This document shows positions 46,979 to 55,783 of a stretch of 64,000 nt of DNA, in pieces. The notes beneath the pieces are model-generated. The model worked only from the letters and a program-made list of their open reading frames with translations, was not told where the DNA came from and searched no databases. The DNA comes from CAZNPU01 sp964575335. Its GTDB lineage: Bacteria > Planctomycetota > Phycisphaerae > Phycisphaerales > SM1A02. The position numbers and the translations under genes are program-made. Numbering within the stretch: the first letter of the stretch is position 1; every line of letters begins with the position of its first letter. The stretch spans positions 62,001 through 126,000 of the forward strand of contig CAZNPU010000004.1 of NCBI GenBank assembly GCA_964575335.1. The letters are read 5' to 3'.

Positions 46979-47893
46979 ATGCCTCACTCCAATCCACTTT
47001 TCTACGGCACGTACACCGCACTCGTGACGCCGTTCGTCGGCGACGGTTCTGCGGTCGATCACGCCCGGCTGGCGTCACATGTGCATTTTCAGGCTGAGGG
47101 CAACGTGACCGGCGTGGTGCCCTGCGGCACAACTGGCGAATCGCCCACGCTCACTGACGCTGAACATCGCGCCGTGGTTGAAACCGTTCTCGAAGCCGCC
47201 AAGCCGCTGGGGCTGAAGGTGATCGCCGGGGCCGGTTCGAACAACACCCAGCACGCCATCGAGCTGCATAAGTTCGCCCACCAGGCTGGTGCCGACGCTT
47301 CGCTGCAGGTGAACCCCTACTACAACAAGCCATCCCAGGAAGGTCTGTACCGCCATTTCATGGCGATTGCCGACTCATGCGATCTGCCGATCTGCCTGTA
47401 CAACATTCCCGGCCGAACCGGCGTCGCGCTGTCGCCGGACACCATCGAGCGGCTGGCCCGACACCCCAACATTCAGGCGGTGAAGGAAGCCACCGGCTCG
47501 GTCGATTCCGCCAGCGAAATCATTGCGAGGACGAACCTCGCGCTTCTGTCAGGTGATGATTCAATGACCCTGCCGTTTGCTTCCGTCGGCGGCGTGGGCG
47601 TGGTGTCGGTGGTGTCGAACCTCGTGCCCGAAAAGGTCAGCGCCTTGTGCGATGCGTTCAACAACGGCATGTGGGAGCAGGCCCGCCGTCTTCACTTTGA
47701 ACTGCTCCCGCTGTCGCGCGGCCTGCTGAGCCTCGACACCAATCCGGTGCCGCTGAAAACAGCGATGGAACTGCTCGGCCGCGACACCGGCGCGTTGCGT
47801 CTGCCGCTGTGCCGCCCCAGTGCGCAGGTGGTCGACGCTGTGCAGATACTGCTTTGCAAGCACGGCCTGCTGCCGCAGGAAGTGCGCGCATGA
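46979..47893 (+). CDS. dapA: 4-hydroxy-tetrahydrodipicolinate synthase
   Basis: Condenses pyruvate with aspartate semialdehyde, the first step of lysine/diaminopimelate synthesis. 304 residues, a TIM barrel. The pyruvate-binding motif GTTGESPTL lies at 50-58, the catalytic triad Tyr in LYNIPGRTG (Y141), the Schiff-base Lys in IQAVKEATGS (K169). A tight spacer after pdxJ and an ATGA overlap with the small ORF that follows indicate one transcript. Substrate specificity for aldol partners other than ASA is possible in this superfamily, but the motif is fully DapA-like. Confidence 0.96.
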   Translation: MPHSNPLFYGTYTALVTPFVGDGSAVDHARLASHVHFQAEGNVTGVVPCGTTGESPTLTDAEHRAVVETVLEAAKPLGLKVIAGAGSNNTQHAIELHKFAHQAGADASLQVNPYYNKPSQEGLYRHFMAIADSCDLPICLYNIPGRTGVALSPDTIERLARHPNIQAVKEATGSVDSASEIIARTNLALLSGDDSMTLPFASVGGVGVVSVVSNLVPEKVSALCDAFNNGMWEQARRLHFELLPLSRGLLSLDTNPVPLKTAMELLGRDTGALRLPLCRPSAQVVDAVQILLCKHGLLPQEVRA

Positions 47894-47997
47894 ATCTGCA
47901 AGAGCGCCGCGGCACAAGCGTTTCTGAGATGTTGATGCAAACAAATGCTGTTATTGCCTTTATGCCGCGTTTTTGCTTTTCTACAGTAAATCTGTAA
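47890..47997 (+). CDS. 35-residue ORF coupled between dapA and nudix gene
   Basis: The ATG overlaps the dapA stop (ATGA) and the TAA overlaps the nudix ATG (TAATG), so it fits exactly between the two genes. The sequence is MNLQERRGTSVSEMLMQTNA, then a hydrophobic end. Composition is more AT-rich than dapA. It may act as a coupling leader or be noise; no homologue is recognised. Confidence 0.3.
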   Translation: MNLQERRGTSVSEMLMQTNAVIAFMPRFCFSTVNL

Positions 47998-48563
47998 TGA
48001 CTATGACTCCCAGCTCAGACATGCCGGTACTCCCCTACAAGATTGCAGTGCTTTGCTATCTCTACGACGATCAGGGGCATGTGCTGATGCTGCATCGGCG
48101 CAAGAAGCCCAACGAGGGCATGTACTCGCCGATCGGCGGCAAGCTGGAAGTGGCCGAGGGCGAAGGGCCGCACGAATGCGCGGTTCGCGAGATTTATGAA
48201 GAAGCCGGCCTGCGCCTGACACCAGAAATGGTTCGTCTCACCGGCATCGTCTCAGAGCGCGCCTATGAAGGGCAGACGCACTGGCTGATTTTTCTCTTTG
48301 AAGTCATGCGGCCGGTGCGACGCGATGAGATTGTCGCAATGGACTTCGAGGAAGGCGTCCTGGAGTGGGTGGATGTGGAGAAGGTGCACGATCTGCCCAT
48401 CCCGCAGACTGACCGTGAGTTCATGTGGCCGCTGGTGAAAGACCACCGTGGCGGATTCTTCATGGTGCACATTGACTGCAGCGTTGAGCCGATGGTGTGG
48501 ACCGTGACCGAATCGGTCAAAGCATGCGCCACGCTGCCCGCCGCCAACGCTAAGACTCATTGA
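47997..48563 (+). CDS. Nudix hydrolase
   Basis: 188 residues from the ATG at 47997. The Nudix box is GGKLEVAEGEGPHECAV followed by REIYEEAGL: the catalytic REIYEE helix is intact, but the loop between the Gly-Gly-Lys and the Arg is two residues longer than GX5EX7REUXEEXGU. The N-terminal part PYKIAVLCYLYDDQGHVLMLHRRKKPNEGMYSPIG is the usual first strands. Substrate unknown; MutT-like cleaning of oxidised or NDP-X compounds is typical. It follows the pdxJ-dapA-sORF run with overlapping codons. Confidence 0.92.
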   Translation: MTMTPSSDMPVLPYKIAVLCYLYDDQGHVLMLHRRKKPNEGMYSPIGGKLEVAEGEGPHECAVREIYEEAGLRLTPEMVRLTGIVSERAYEGQTHWLIFLFEVMRPVRRDEIVAMDFEEGVLEWVDVEKVHDLPIPQTDREFMWPLVKDHRGGFFMVHIDCSVEPMVWTVTESVKACATLPAANAKTH

Positions 48564-48608
48564 ACAACGCACGCTGAGCAATTGAGATTGCTGTCTGCGG
48601 TTTGCGCA

Positions 48609-49076
48609 TCATGCCGTCGCCACTGCGCGATGGGCAACGATGTGACGGATCGTCGGCGGGTCGTAGGTTCCGCCTGCAAAGCCGGCTTCGGCCAGCAGCG
48701 GCGTACGAGCATAAAGCGGCCGCAGCGATATCTGATCTTCCATATCAATGTGAAGCGTCAGCGCAGCAAGGCGCTCGTCGCCGTCGGATGTCTCACGTGA
48801 AAGTTCCAGGTTCGCCACGCGGCTGTCGCACGTCATAACGCATCGCACGCTTTGGCGAGTCAAGATGCTTCGGCGATGACCTGCGGATTCAACCCACGCC
48901 TCGGCTATCGCGCGATTGGGCGAAATCGGCTCGATGCTGAGCACAAAGTCAACGCGTCCCAGCGCATGCGGGCGCTTCGGCTCCGCGACGCTACGCGTCG
49001 ACGTCCAGCACACCTGCACAGGCTGCTTCATCCAGGGCGCGGGCCAGTCGGAAAGCGTGTGGTTCATGATGGTCAT
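48609..49076 (-). CDS. Hypothetical protein
   Basis: 155 residues, no family recognised. A plausible gene because it lies in good order 27 bases downstream of the GbsR/MarR regulator on the same strand, is convergent with the nudix gene, and reads like a structured domain: LGRVDFVLSIEPISPNRAIAEAWVES, RVANLELSRETSDGDERLAALTLHIDMEDQISLRPLYARTPLL. It may be co-transcribed with the regulator and could be its target, which is only inference. Confidence 0.55.
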   Translation of the reverse strand: MTIMNHTLSDWPAPWMKQPVQVCWTSTRSVAEPKRPHALGRVDFVLSIEPISPNRAIAEAWVESAGHRRSILTRQSVRCVMTCDSRVANLELSRETSDGDERLAALTLHIDMEDQISLRPLYARTPLLAEAGFAGGTYDPPTIRHIVAHRAVATA

Positions 49077-49103
49077 GACTGTGAAACCGAATCGTCCCTG
49101 GCG

Positions 49104-49694
49104 TTACGAGGCCTTGGAGAGAATCTTCGCCGCCAGCTCCAGTCCCTTGCCGGACGCGATCAGGCGCTGGCTGATGGCGTCAATCATCTCGATGAACGAA
49201 AGCATGTTGTCCAACCGTGCGTTGTATGCTTTGACAGCCGCGGCTTCAGGCGTGAGCTTGCGCCCGCCATGCTTGCCGCGCTCAGGGGCGATGACAGCGG
49301 TCATTGTGCGACAGTCTCGCAGCGCATCAAGCAGCGGATCAATCTCGCGCTTCTTGCGCTCGCGCAGAATCGTGCGAAAAAGTTTCCAGACGTCCTGTTC
49401 AGCTTGAAAATATTCCTTGCGATCGCCGCGGATATGCACGCGGCTGACCACGCCCCATTCCTGCAGCGACCGCAGCGTCATCGATGCGTTGCCGCGGCTG
49501 ATGCCCAGACGCTGCATCACATCATCGGTGTTCATCGGCTCGTCAACGATGAACAGCAGCGCATGCACCTCAGCCATCGTACGGGGAATGCCCCAATTGC
49601 TGGCCATCTGCCCCCACAGCGCGATGAAGCGGTCGTGCGCTTCGCGAAGAGGCTTGTCATTGGAACAGGATTTGGACTGAGACGGCTGTGACAT
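49104..49694 (-). CDS. GbsR/MarR family transcriptional regulator
   Basis: 196 residues. The winged helix is in residues 25-100: FIALWGQMASNWGIPRTMAEVHALLFIVDEPMNTDDVMQRLGISRGNASMTLRSLQEWGVV, with the wing SRVHIRGDRKEYF. The N-W-G-I-P-R-x-M-A-x-x-H pattern is typical of GbsR-type MarR relatives, which in Bacillus and Vibrio respond to choline or to osmotic state. The rest is a helical dimerisation part. The ligand is unknown. The gene follows the 89-residue protein at 49919 on the same strand. Confidence 0.88.
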   Translation of the reverse strand: MSQPSQSKSCSNDKPLREAHDRFIALWGQMASNWGIPRTMAEVHALLFIVDEPMNTDDVMQRLGISRGNASMTLRSLQEWGVVSRVHIRGDRKEYFQAEQDVWKLFRTILRERKKREIDPLLDALRDCRTMTAVIAPERGKHGGRKLTPEAAAVKAYNARLDNMLSFIEMIDAISQRLIASGKGLELAAKILSKAS

Positions 49695-49918
49695 GTGCCG
49701 GCAGTATAGGGGATCGCCGCCTCGAGCGGGCTGTGTTTTCAGAAAATTTTGAAATTGCCTGCATCATCCTCCCACCACCGCCTTCAAGACGCCTTCACAA
49801 CAACAACAGCATGCTGCCCCAGGACGCAACCCTGCAGCTACCGGATGCTCACGCTGCGCTGCTCATGATGCAAAGCGATGCGACGCGATGTGCAGCAGAT
49901 GACCGGCCCCCAAGCGCG

Positions 49919-50188
49919 TCATGCTGTGACGTCAATATGCGGACGCTCTTCGTACGATGGCGGCGCAGCAGCCTGATGCTCTGCCTGTGCCTGCTCGGAT
50001 TCGTTTTGCGGCAACGCCCGCACCGCATCCGTCGATTCCACCGCAGAAACGCGCAGCTCAACCAGATCGTTGAATCGCCGCCCGCTTGGACTTTGCGACT
50101 TCTCGCGATCCCGCGCCTTGCTCGCGACCTGCTGAGCCTGAATGGCCTGCAGAGCGGAGGTTTCGATGGGCGAACCGACAACGCTCAT
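49919..50188 (-). CDS. Small planctomycete-type hypothetical protein
   Basis: 89 residues: MSVVGSPIETSALQAIQAQQVASKARDREKSQSPSG and RRFNDLVELRVSAVESTDAVRALPQNESEQAQAEH. No family name is known to me, but the V-E-x-x-D-A-V-R-x-L-P-x-N-x-S-E-x-A pattern and the position directly downstream of the secreted repeat protein (68 bases) suggest a true gene. No signal peptide or membrane segment; charged and probably helical. Confidence 0.5.
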   Translation of the reverse strand: MSVVGSPIETSALQAIQAQQVASKARDREKSQSPSGRRFNDLVELRVSAVESTDAVRALPQNESEQAQAEHQAAAPPSYEERPHIDVTA

Positions 50189-50256
50189 ACATCAGATATC
50201 GACGTAAACAGCAGCGCATCTGAAAACTCGCGCGCTTGCCGATAATGTCCGCATTC

Positions 50257-52191
50257 TTACTTCTGCGGCGTCGTTGGCTGCGTCGGTTGCACGGGCGATA
50301 ACTCATCCTGCGACGCATTTTCCTGCTCCGGCGGCGCAAGCCAGATCTCACGCAGCAGCGGCAGCAGGGCGTTGTCCGGATCGGCTTCCGCCATCAGATC
50401 CAGGCCCCGTTCAATCATGGCCCGGTCGCCAAGATGCCGTCCCAGATACGCCAGCAGGAACGCGTAGGACACCTGATCCGTCGGCTCTTCGAGTCGGCTT
50501 TCCACCGTGGCGGCTGCCATCTCAAGCCGCTCGCGCGGCGGCATCAGATCGGGCGAATATCGAACGTCGATCATCTCCGGCTGGAACGTCATCAAGTTGC
50601 GCAGCGTCAGCGAGGCGGACAAGTACAGTCCTGCGCCGATTTGCGCATGGGCCAGGCCTGCAGTCGCCACCGGATGGCCCGGCACGAATCGCAACGCCCG
50701 TTCGAAGTACCGCTCAGCCGTCATGTAATCACCATCGCGCAGCTTTGCCTCAGCGCCGGTAAGCAGTTCATTGAAGCGGTCCTGCGACAACGCTGAATAG
50801 CTGTCCAGCCGCTGGCCGTGACGCAGAATGATGCCGAACTCCGTGGGAAATCGCCTTGCGTCTTTCTCATCGGCCGGCCGCTCGCGCAGCGGATCTGCCA
50901 GCGGGTCAGCTAAGGGATCAGCCAGAGGATCACCCATCGGATCGCCCAGCCGCGGCACACGCGGCGTACGTCCGGTGGGATCGGTTCCCGGCAGCGGAGC
51001 CAGCTCATCGCCAGGCTGCAATGGCTCACGTTCCCGCATCCGCCCCGTTTCCGGATCGCGCACCCAGTCCAATTCCGCAGGATCGCGCCACGGACGATTG
51101 CGATCGAGTTCCGTTGTCTGTCCCGGCCGCACACGATCGTCAGCACGCGTCGACGGCACGGTTCGATCCTCAAATTGCGGTGAGAATTGATCCTGCATCA
51201 GATGTTCGCGCAGAAACCGATACTCCGCTTCGAAATCCCGAAGCGTTCTGGGATCAAGTTCCGCACCCGGCTCGGCCCCCAGCTCGCCGCGCTGCTGCGC
51301 ACGGGCGTACTGCTCAGCCATGCGTTCGAGAATTGCCTGATAGGCTGGCTGCAAGGTTGTATCCATGCGCGGCGCCGCAGTCATCGTTTCCGGTATCCCG
51401 CGACTTTCTTCCGCTGCCAACCGGTCACGTTCAAGCACATCGAAAGGCGTCTGGAACGGCGCGCCGATCTGCGGCAGCGGCAAGCCCTGCTCCAGATCCT
51501 GCATGAGGCGCGCTGCATCAAAGCTCGTTAAGCCGACAAGCCCCACTGCCTGCTCCGGCCGTTCCAGCGTCAAACCTCGCAGCGGCGAAGCCTGGAAGAT
51601 CAGCCGCTGCCCGTCCTCGGTGAAGGTCGTGCCGACAATGCGCGGCTGCGCGCCGACCTCAATGCCGCTCATCACAGTGGTGGAGAGAATTTGACGATCC
51701 AGCCGCACGCCGGCCGCCGGACCTTCTTCAGGCATGATTGAAATGGAGTCGATCGTGCCGTAGGTCGTACCGGTTCCGGTGCGCCGATAGGGAAGCGCCG
51801 CAAGCTGCTCGCCGAACCGGAGCTGCTCATAGGTTGCGCCCAGGCGCACCAGCGACGGGCTGGAATAGGCGCTGTCAGCTCTGAACTGGAACAGATCGTT
51901 GGACCCGAGCGAGCCGCGGAAATCCTCTGCTGCGGTGTAGCCGACCGACCCGCGGAAACCGCGTCCGCCGGCCACATCGCCGGTCACAATCAGATTGCGA
52001 GCGCGATAGTCCGGTTGCGGCGCAACGGGATTGATTCGAGAGCCGGTTGCATCGAGATTGTTGTCCAGGACATTGCCGCCCCCCAGCGCATCCTGTCCAA
52101 AGGCTGGCGATGCAGATGCAAGCAACGCTCCCAGTCCGAGGGTCAGGCTGAAAGACACGATCGCGTGCAGTGAAGTGCGGCTGCGTCTCAT
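50257..52191 (-). CDS. Secreted TPR-like protein with DPLA repeats
   Basis: 644 residues from MRRSRTSLHAIVSFSLTLG, a signal peptide ending ASPAFGQ; a reading from 52236 has no signal. The N-terminal half is Gly/Arg-rich and possibly beta (GGRGFRGSVGYTAAEDFRGSLGSNDLFQFRADSAYSS). Then a Pro/Arg/Asp-rich linker contains four 12-bp units coding DPMG-DPLA-DPLA-DPLA-DPL (50887-50943); their codons differ, so the peptide, not the DNA, is conserved. The C-terminal 150 residues contain TPR-like helices (AKLRDGDYMTAERYFERALRFVPGHPVATAGLAHAQIGAGLY). Function unknown, envelope-located. Confidence 0.72.
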   Translation of the reverse strand: MRRSRTSLHAIVSFSLTLGLGALLASASPAFGQDALGGGNVLDNNLDATGSRINPVAPQPDYRARNLIVTGDVAGGRGFRGSVGYTAAEDFRGSLGSNDLFQFRADSAYSSPSLVRLGATYEQLRFGEQLAALPYRRTGTGTTYGTIDSISIMPEEGPAAGVRLDRQILSTTVMSGIEVGAQPRIVGTTFTEDGQRLIFQASPLRGLTLERPEQAVGLVGLTSFDAARLMQDLEQGLPLPQIGAPFQTPFDVLERDRLAAEESRGIPETMTAAPRMDTTLQPAYQAILERMAEQYARAQQRGELGAEPGAELDPRTLRDFEAEYRFLREHLMQDQFSPQFEDRTVPSTRADDRVRPGQTTELDRNRPWRDPAELDWVRDPETGRMREREPLQPGDELAPLPGTDPTGRTPRVPRLGDPMGDPLADPLADPLADPLRERPADEKDARRFPTEFGIILRHGQRLDSYSALSQDRFNELLTGAEAKLRDGDYMTAERYFERALRFVPGHPVATAGLAHAQIGAGLYLSASLTLRNLMTFQPEMIDVRYSPDLMPPRERLEMAAATVESRLEEPTDQVSYAFLLAYLGRHLGDRAMIERGLDLMAEADPDNALLPLLREIWLAPPEQENASQDELSPVQPTQPTTPQK

Positions 52192-52378
52192 GGTGACTTT
52201 TCTCCAATGCCGGGCAACGCGGCAATACAGCAACATCGGCCCAATGTCGACGCTGCAACAGCATCATTATTCTATCCCTTGAGCCTGTCCCTTGAATATT
52301 GCGCCGCTGCAGCCGGGCCACGGGGCTGCGGGCCTAGATCCGGAACCGGAAGTTGTCTCCATTTGGTTGAGGGTGCTG

Positions 52379-53437
52379 CTATCGACCGGGCTGGCTGGCC
52401 ATCTGCAGCGACTGGGCGATTGTCTCCGACAAGGCGGCCAAATCGCGGTCATCGCAGCAAACCAGGAAATACAGCAGCGAACCGTCGGTCGTGCGCAGCA
52501 CCTTTCGCCGACAATTCGCCTTGCCGTTGCAGGAATACCACTTGCGAAGCTGCATGTCGCGGCACATGCTGCCGCAGTCGCCTCGATCGGGTACAACAAA
52601 AATGCTCACCATCGGTGCGGGCTGATTCGGCAATCCGACTTTCCGATACACCAATCGGGCGGAGCGATCCGGCACGGGCATGTCGGAATACCCTGCGCCG
52701 ACGAACTCATAGCCAACCTTGCCAAGATCGAAAATGGTGACCGGCACGCCGAGCCACCCCGAAAGGCTCGCTTGCGCTTCAGCCACATCGTGAATGCCCG
52801 CGACTGTGGCGATATTGGATGCTGCTGCAGAACTCAAGCGGTGCTGCTGATCAGCGTACACCGCTGCCTCAGCAATAAGATCACTTGCGCGGGCTGGAGG
52901 CACATCGTCGATCTGACGGCCGAAGATGCCCAGCAAGACCGCTGCGAGCACAAACACCAGCACTGCTGCAACCGCCGCTGCATTGGCACGCTGAGGCGAG
53001 CGGAAAATAAATCCCATCATCGAACGGCGCTGCCGGGCTGACCCAACCGATTCAACGCCGCCTGGCGTCAGACGAGCGATGACATCCTCAGACTCAGATG
53101 CCGCGACCGCAGCGGCACCGACAACAGCATGATGATGGTCATCGCCGCCGCCATGCACCTGCGCAGCAGGCTCGCCCGTTGCGGCAGGATCCAGCCTCGT
53201 CGCAAGGCATACTGACCGGACCTGCTCGACCAGTTCAGCGGGCGCGCTGGGCGCACCGTCGTTCATCACCCGCGTCAGAGCGGCTCGCAGGCGGCGGTTG
53301 AATTCCGCCTGCTGCTTCAGGGCCTGCCTGGCTTCAGGGTGCGCTTCCAGATACCTGCGCAACTCAAGCGACTGCTCAGGCGTCAGTTCGCCGTCGCAGT
53401 GAAGTCGCATCAGAATGGAAGGATGAAATTCAGTCAT
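52379..53437 (-). CDS. Anti-sigma factor-like membrane protein
   Basis: 352 residues from MTEFHPSILMRLHCDGELT. The N-terminal 40 residues (ELTPEQSLELRRYLEAHPEARQALKQQAEFNRRLRAALTRV) follow the anti-sigma helical domain layout, though the zinc HxxxCxxC motif is lost. One membrane helix lies near the centre, NAAAVAAVLVFVLAAVLLGIF. The exterior part is Cys-rich (DRGDCGSMCRDMQ, KWYSCNGKANCRRKV, FLVCCDD), a possible disulphide or metal sensor. It starts 109 bases after the sigma factor gene stop on the same strand, the standard sigma/anti-sigma order. Confidence 0.7.
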   Translation of the reverse strand: MTEFHPSILMRLHCDGELTPEQSLELRRYLEAHPEARQALKQQAEFNRRLRAALTRVMNDGAPSAPAELVEQVRSVCLATRLDPAATGEPAAQVHGGGDDHHHAVVGAAAVAASESEDVIARLTPGGVESVGSARQRRSMMGFIFRSPQRANAAAVAAVLVFVLAAVLLGIFGRQIDDVPPARASDLIAEAAVYADQQHRLSSAAASNIATVAGIHDVAEAQASLSGWLGVPVTIFDLGKVGYEFVGAGYSDMPVPDRSARLVYRKVGLPNQPAPMVSIFVVPDRGDCGSMCRDMQLRKWYSCNGKANCRRKVLRTTDGSLLYFLVCCDDRDLAALSETIAQSLQMASQPGR

Positions 53438-53546
53438 TGAAACGCTACGTGAGAATGAACAATCCTGTCGTATTGATCGGAGCTTGGCAAGACCTGAGAA
53501 CGTTTGCAAAAAGCAATCAGCCTGATCCTTTCACGCGGCTGCTTTT

Positions 53547-54170
53547 TCATTGTGGTGAACCATCGGCCAAACGTTTTTCTTCGGCCAATTCAGCTAATTC
53601 CTCCGCCAGAATCGAACGCGCGCGGTGTAAACGGCTCATAACTGTACCAATAGGCACATCCTGTACCTCGGCGATTTCCCGATATTTCAGCCCCTCTACC
53701 CCCCACAGCAGCAGCGCTGAGCGATATTCGGGCTTCAAACGCTCCACTGCCGCCTTCAATCGCTCATCCACATGCTCCCAGTCGAAATCCGCAAGGCTCC
53801 ATGCCGGCTCGGGCGCGTCGGGAGCGGTTTCCGCCGATTCTGGGCCGGCCTCATGCTCAGCCATCTGGGCCTGCCGCTTGGCCCGTGCAACCCGGGAGAA
53901 AAAGACATTGTGCAGTATTTTGAACAGCCACGGCCGGATGCCGCCGCCCTGCTCTTCAAAGCGGTCTGCAGCCCTCAGCGCCCTCAGATAGGTTTCCTGC
54001 ACTAAATCGCTCGCCTCGTCCGGATGCCGCGCCAATTGCATCGCCATGCGGTAGACCGCATCAAGCTGCTCGATGGCACGTTGTTCAAACTGCTGGCGGT
54101 CCACGGGGAGCGATTCCGGATCGAACGGGAAATGACAGACAATAGGAGCAGTTTTGAAGCGCAGCATCAT
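53547..54170 (-). CDS. ECF-type RNA polymerase sigma factor
   Basis: 207 residues from the ATG at 54170 (start uncertain; the frame is open to 54287). Region 2: AIEQLDAVYRMAMQLARHPDEASDLVQETYLRALRAADRFEEQGGGIRPWLFKILHNVFFSRVARAKRQ, which contains the -10-binding helix. A linker of about 40 residues is rich in Glu/Ala/Pro. Region 4: RLKPEYRSALLLWGVEGLKYREIAEVQDVPIGTVMSRLHRARSIL, the helix-turn-helix for -35 recognition. The anti-sigma partner is downstream. Divergently placed to arsR. Confidence 0.9.
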   Translation of the reverse strand: MMLRFKTAPIVCHFPFDPESLPVDRQQFEQRAIEQLDAVYRMAMQLARHPDEASDLVQETYLRALRAADRFEEQGGGIRPWLFKILHNVFFSRVARAKRQAQMAEHEAGPESAETAPDAPEPAWSLADFDWEHVDERLKAAVERLKPEYRSALLLWGVEGLKYREIAEVQDVPIGTVMSRLHRARSILAEELAELAEEKRLADGSPQ

Positions 54171-54284
54171 CGGCAAGTTTGTCCGCGCTGGCAAACGGCC
54201 GCAGCGTAATTCCCCCCCGTGCCGCATGCAGCAGCCGGTTTTTTGGGGAAACACCCTTAATCCAGCCGGACCTTGCCTATACTT

Positions 54285-54306
54285 CACTTCGTTAAATGAC
54301 GAAGTG
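54285..54306. promoter_or_regulatory. ArsR-type operator (8+6+8 inverted repeat) at the arsR promoter
   Basis: CACTTCGT (54285-54292), spacer TAAATG, ACGAAGTG (54299-54306); the arms pair perfectly. TATACT just before (54278-54283) is a -10-like hexamer, so the repeat would lie over the transcript start, the usual place for an ArsR/SmtB repressor site. It overlaps the upstream candidate start codon (54296), which favours the later arsR start. Confidence 0.6.
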
Positions 54307-54355
54307 GAAAGCGCTATCGCCCGATCTTGGTCCTGATGCAGACAGACCCAGCCCC

Positions 54356-54730
54356 ATGCACAGCTTCCTGGCTGTTGCCAAAGCTCTGTCGGATGAAAAC
54401 CGCGTCCGGGCCGTCATGGCGCTTCGCGATGGCGAACTGTGCCTGTGCCAGATCATTGCGCTGCTTGAACTTGCGCCGTCAACCGTCTCCAGGCACATGA
54501 CCATTCTGGCGCAGGCGGGACTCGTCAGCGCACGCAAACACGGCCGGTGGCACTATTACCGCCTTGCGGAAACCGGCAGCCCTCACCCAGCCATGCAATG
54601 GGCGCTGGCGGCATTGCCTGCTGACCACATCATCCAGCGCGACCGCCAGCGGCTGCGCGACATCCTCGCTATGGAACCGCAAGCGTTATGCACTCGCTAC
54701 ACAAAACCTCTGCATCGTGCTGGGCCATAA
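54356..54730 (+). CDS. arsR: ArsR/SmtB family metalloid-responsive repressor
   Basis: 124 residues from the ATG at 54356: MHSFLAVAKALSDENRVRAVMALRDGELCLCQI. An earlier ATG at 54296 lies inside the operator-like repeat and is rejected. The winged helix follows (LLELAPSTVSRHMTILAQAGLVSARKHGRWHYYRL). C29-L-C31 in ELCLCQI on helix alpha-3 is the ELCV-C-D type site that binds As(III)/Sb(III) in ArsR, so release from DNA by arsenite is inferred. It is followed by arsM after 135 bases. A third thiolate ligand is not obvious. Confidence 0.9.
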   Translation: MHSFLAVAKALSDENRVRAVMALRDGELCLCQIIALLELAPSTVSRHMTILAQAGLVSARKHGRWHYYRLAETGSPHPAMQWALAALPADHIIQRDRQRLRDILAMEPQALCTRYTKPLHRAGP

Positions 54731-54865
54731 AACCAGCAAAATCCGCCCGCGCCGAAAAGCTGCGGAAAAGTCGCGCTCATTCCGCTGAACGCTGAACACT
54801 GCACGCTGAACTCGCTTTACTGATCAAGTAACAAGTAAGAAGCAAACCAACAAAAGGATTCGATC

Positions 54866-55783
54866 ATGTCAAACGCCGCCGACGCCAATGCTGCTGAACT
54901 GAACGCTGAATCGCTGCGACAAATGGTGCGCGAAGGCTACGCTGAGATCGCCCGCTCCGGTGCATGGGTGAGCGCCGCAGCAGATGAATCGCGCACGAGT
55001 GGCGGAAGCTCATGCTGTGGCGGCGGTGGATGCTGCGGGCCAGGCACACTCACCGTCGATGCAGCTGCAGTGGCGGCAAGCGTGGGTTACAGCGCCGAGG
55101 AACTGGCCACGTTGCCTGAAGGCGCGAATATGGGCCTTTCGTGCGGCAACCCCACCGCCATTGCCGCGCTCAAGCCCGGCGAAGTCGTGCTTGATCTCGG
55201 CTGCGGCGGCGGGTTCGACATCTTTCTGGCCGGCCCGAAAGTTGGCCCTGCCGGTCGAGCCATCGGCGTCGACATGACGCCGGACATGATCACCAAAGCT
55301 CGACAGAATGCCGCAACGTATCGCGACCGGACCGGCCTTGAAAATGTGGAGTTTCGTCTTGGCGAGATCGAGCATCTGCCTGTCGCTGACAACAGCGTGG
55401 ATGTGGTGATCTCCAACTGCGTGATCAATCTCTCGCCCGACAAGCCGCAGGTCTGGCGGGAAATCGCACGGGTGCTCAAGCCCGGCGGACGCGTGGCGGT
55501 ATCAGACCTGGCTCTGCTCAAGCCGCTGCCGAATTCAATCCGCGACATGGTTGAGGCTCTGGTCGGCTGCGTGGCGGGCGCTGTCCTGATAGAGGACAAC
55601 GAGCGCATGGTTCGCGAAGCGGGGCTGAGCAACGTGAAGCTCACGCCCAAGCCCGAATACGTACGCGCGATGACAAGCTGGAACGATCCGCTGTACCGCA
55701 GGATCGCTGAGCAGCTCCCGCCCGGCGCGCATGCTACAGATTACATCACAAGCCTCACGATTGAGGCCGTCAAGCCCGCATAA
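54866..55783 (+). CDS. arsM: Arsenite S-adenosylmethionine methyltransferase
   Basis: Methylates arsenite to mono-, di- and trimethyl forms. 305 residues; the N-terminus has a double Cys pair (C50-C51, C56-C57 in SSCCGGGGCCGPG), which may bind As(III). Motif I for SAM is VLDLGCGGGFDIFLAG. The three Cys of characterised ArsM proteins are all present, in LSCGNPTA, VISNCVINLSPDKPQVWREI and VGCVAGAVLIEDN. The NPTAIAALKPGE and DMTPDMITKAR motifs are also typical. Co-transcription with arsR is expected; word-like repeats separate the two. No arsenite pump gene is near. Confidence 0.95.
   Translation: MSNAADANAAELNAESLRQMVREGYAEIARSGAWVSAAADESRTSGGSSCCGGGGCCGPGTLTVDAAAVAASVGYSAEELATLPEGANMGLSCGNPTAIAALKPGEVVLDLGCGGGFDIFLAGPKVGPAGRAIGVDMTPDMITKARQNAATYRDRTGLENVEFRLGEIEHLPVADNSVDVVISNCVINLSPDKPQVWREIARVLKPGGRVAVSDLALLKPLPNSIRDMVEALVGCVAGAVLIEDNERMVREAGLSNVKLTPKPEYVRAMTSWNDPLYRRIAEQLPPGAHATDYITSLTIEAVKPA

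Noticed and set aside
50887..50943. 12-bp DNA repeat as mobile or regulatory element
   Set aside because: It is in frame in a secreted protein gene and encodes DPLA units with different codons, so it is a protein repeat.
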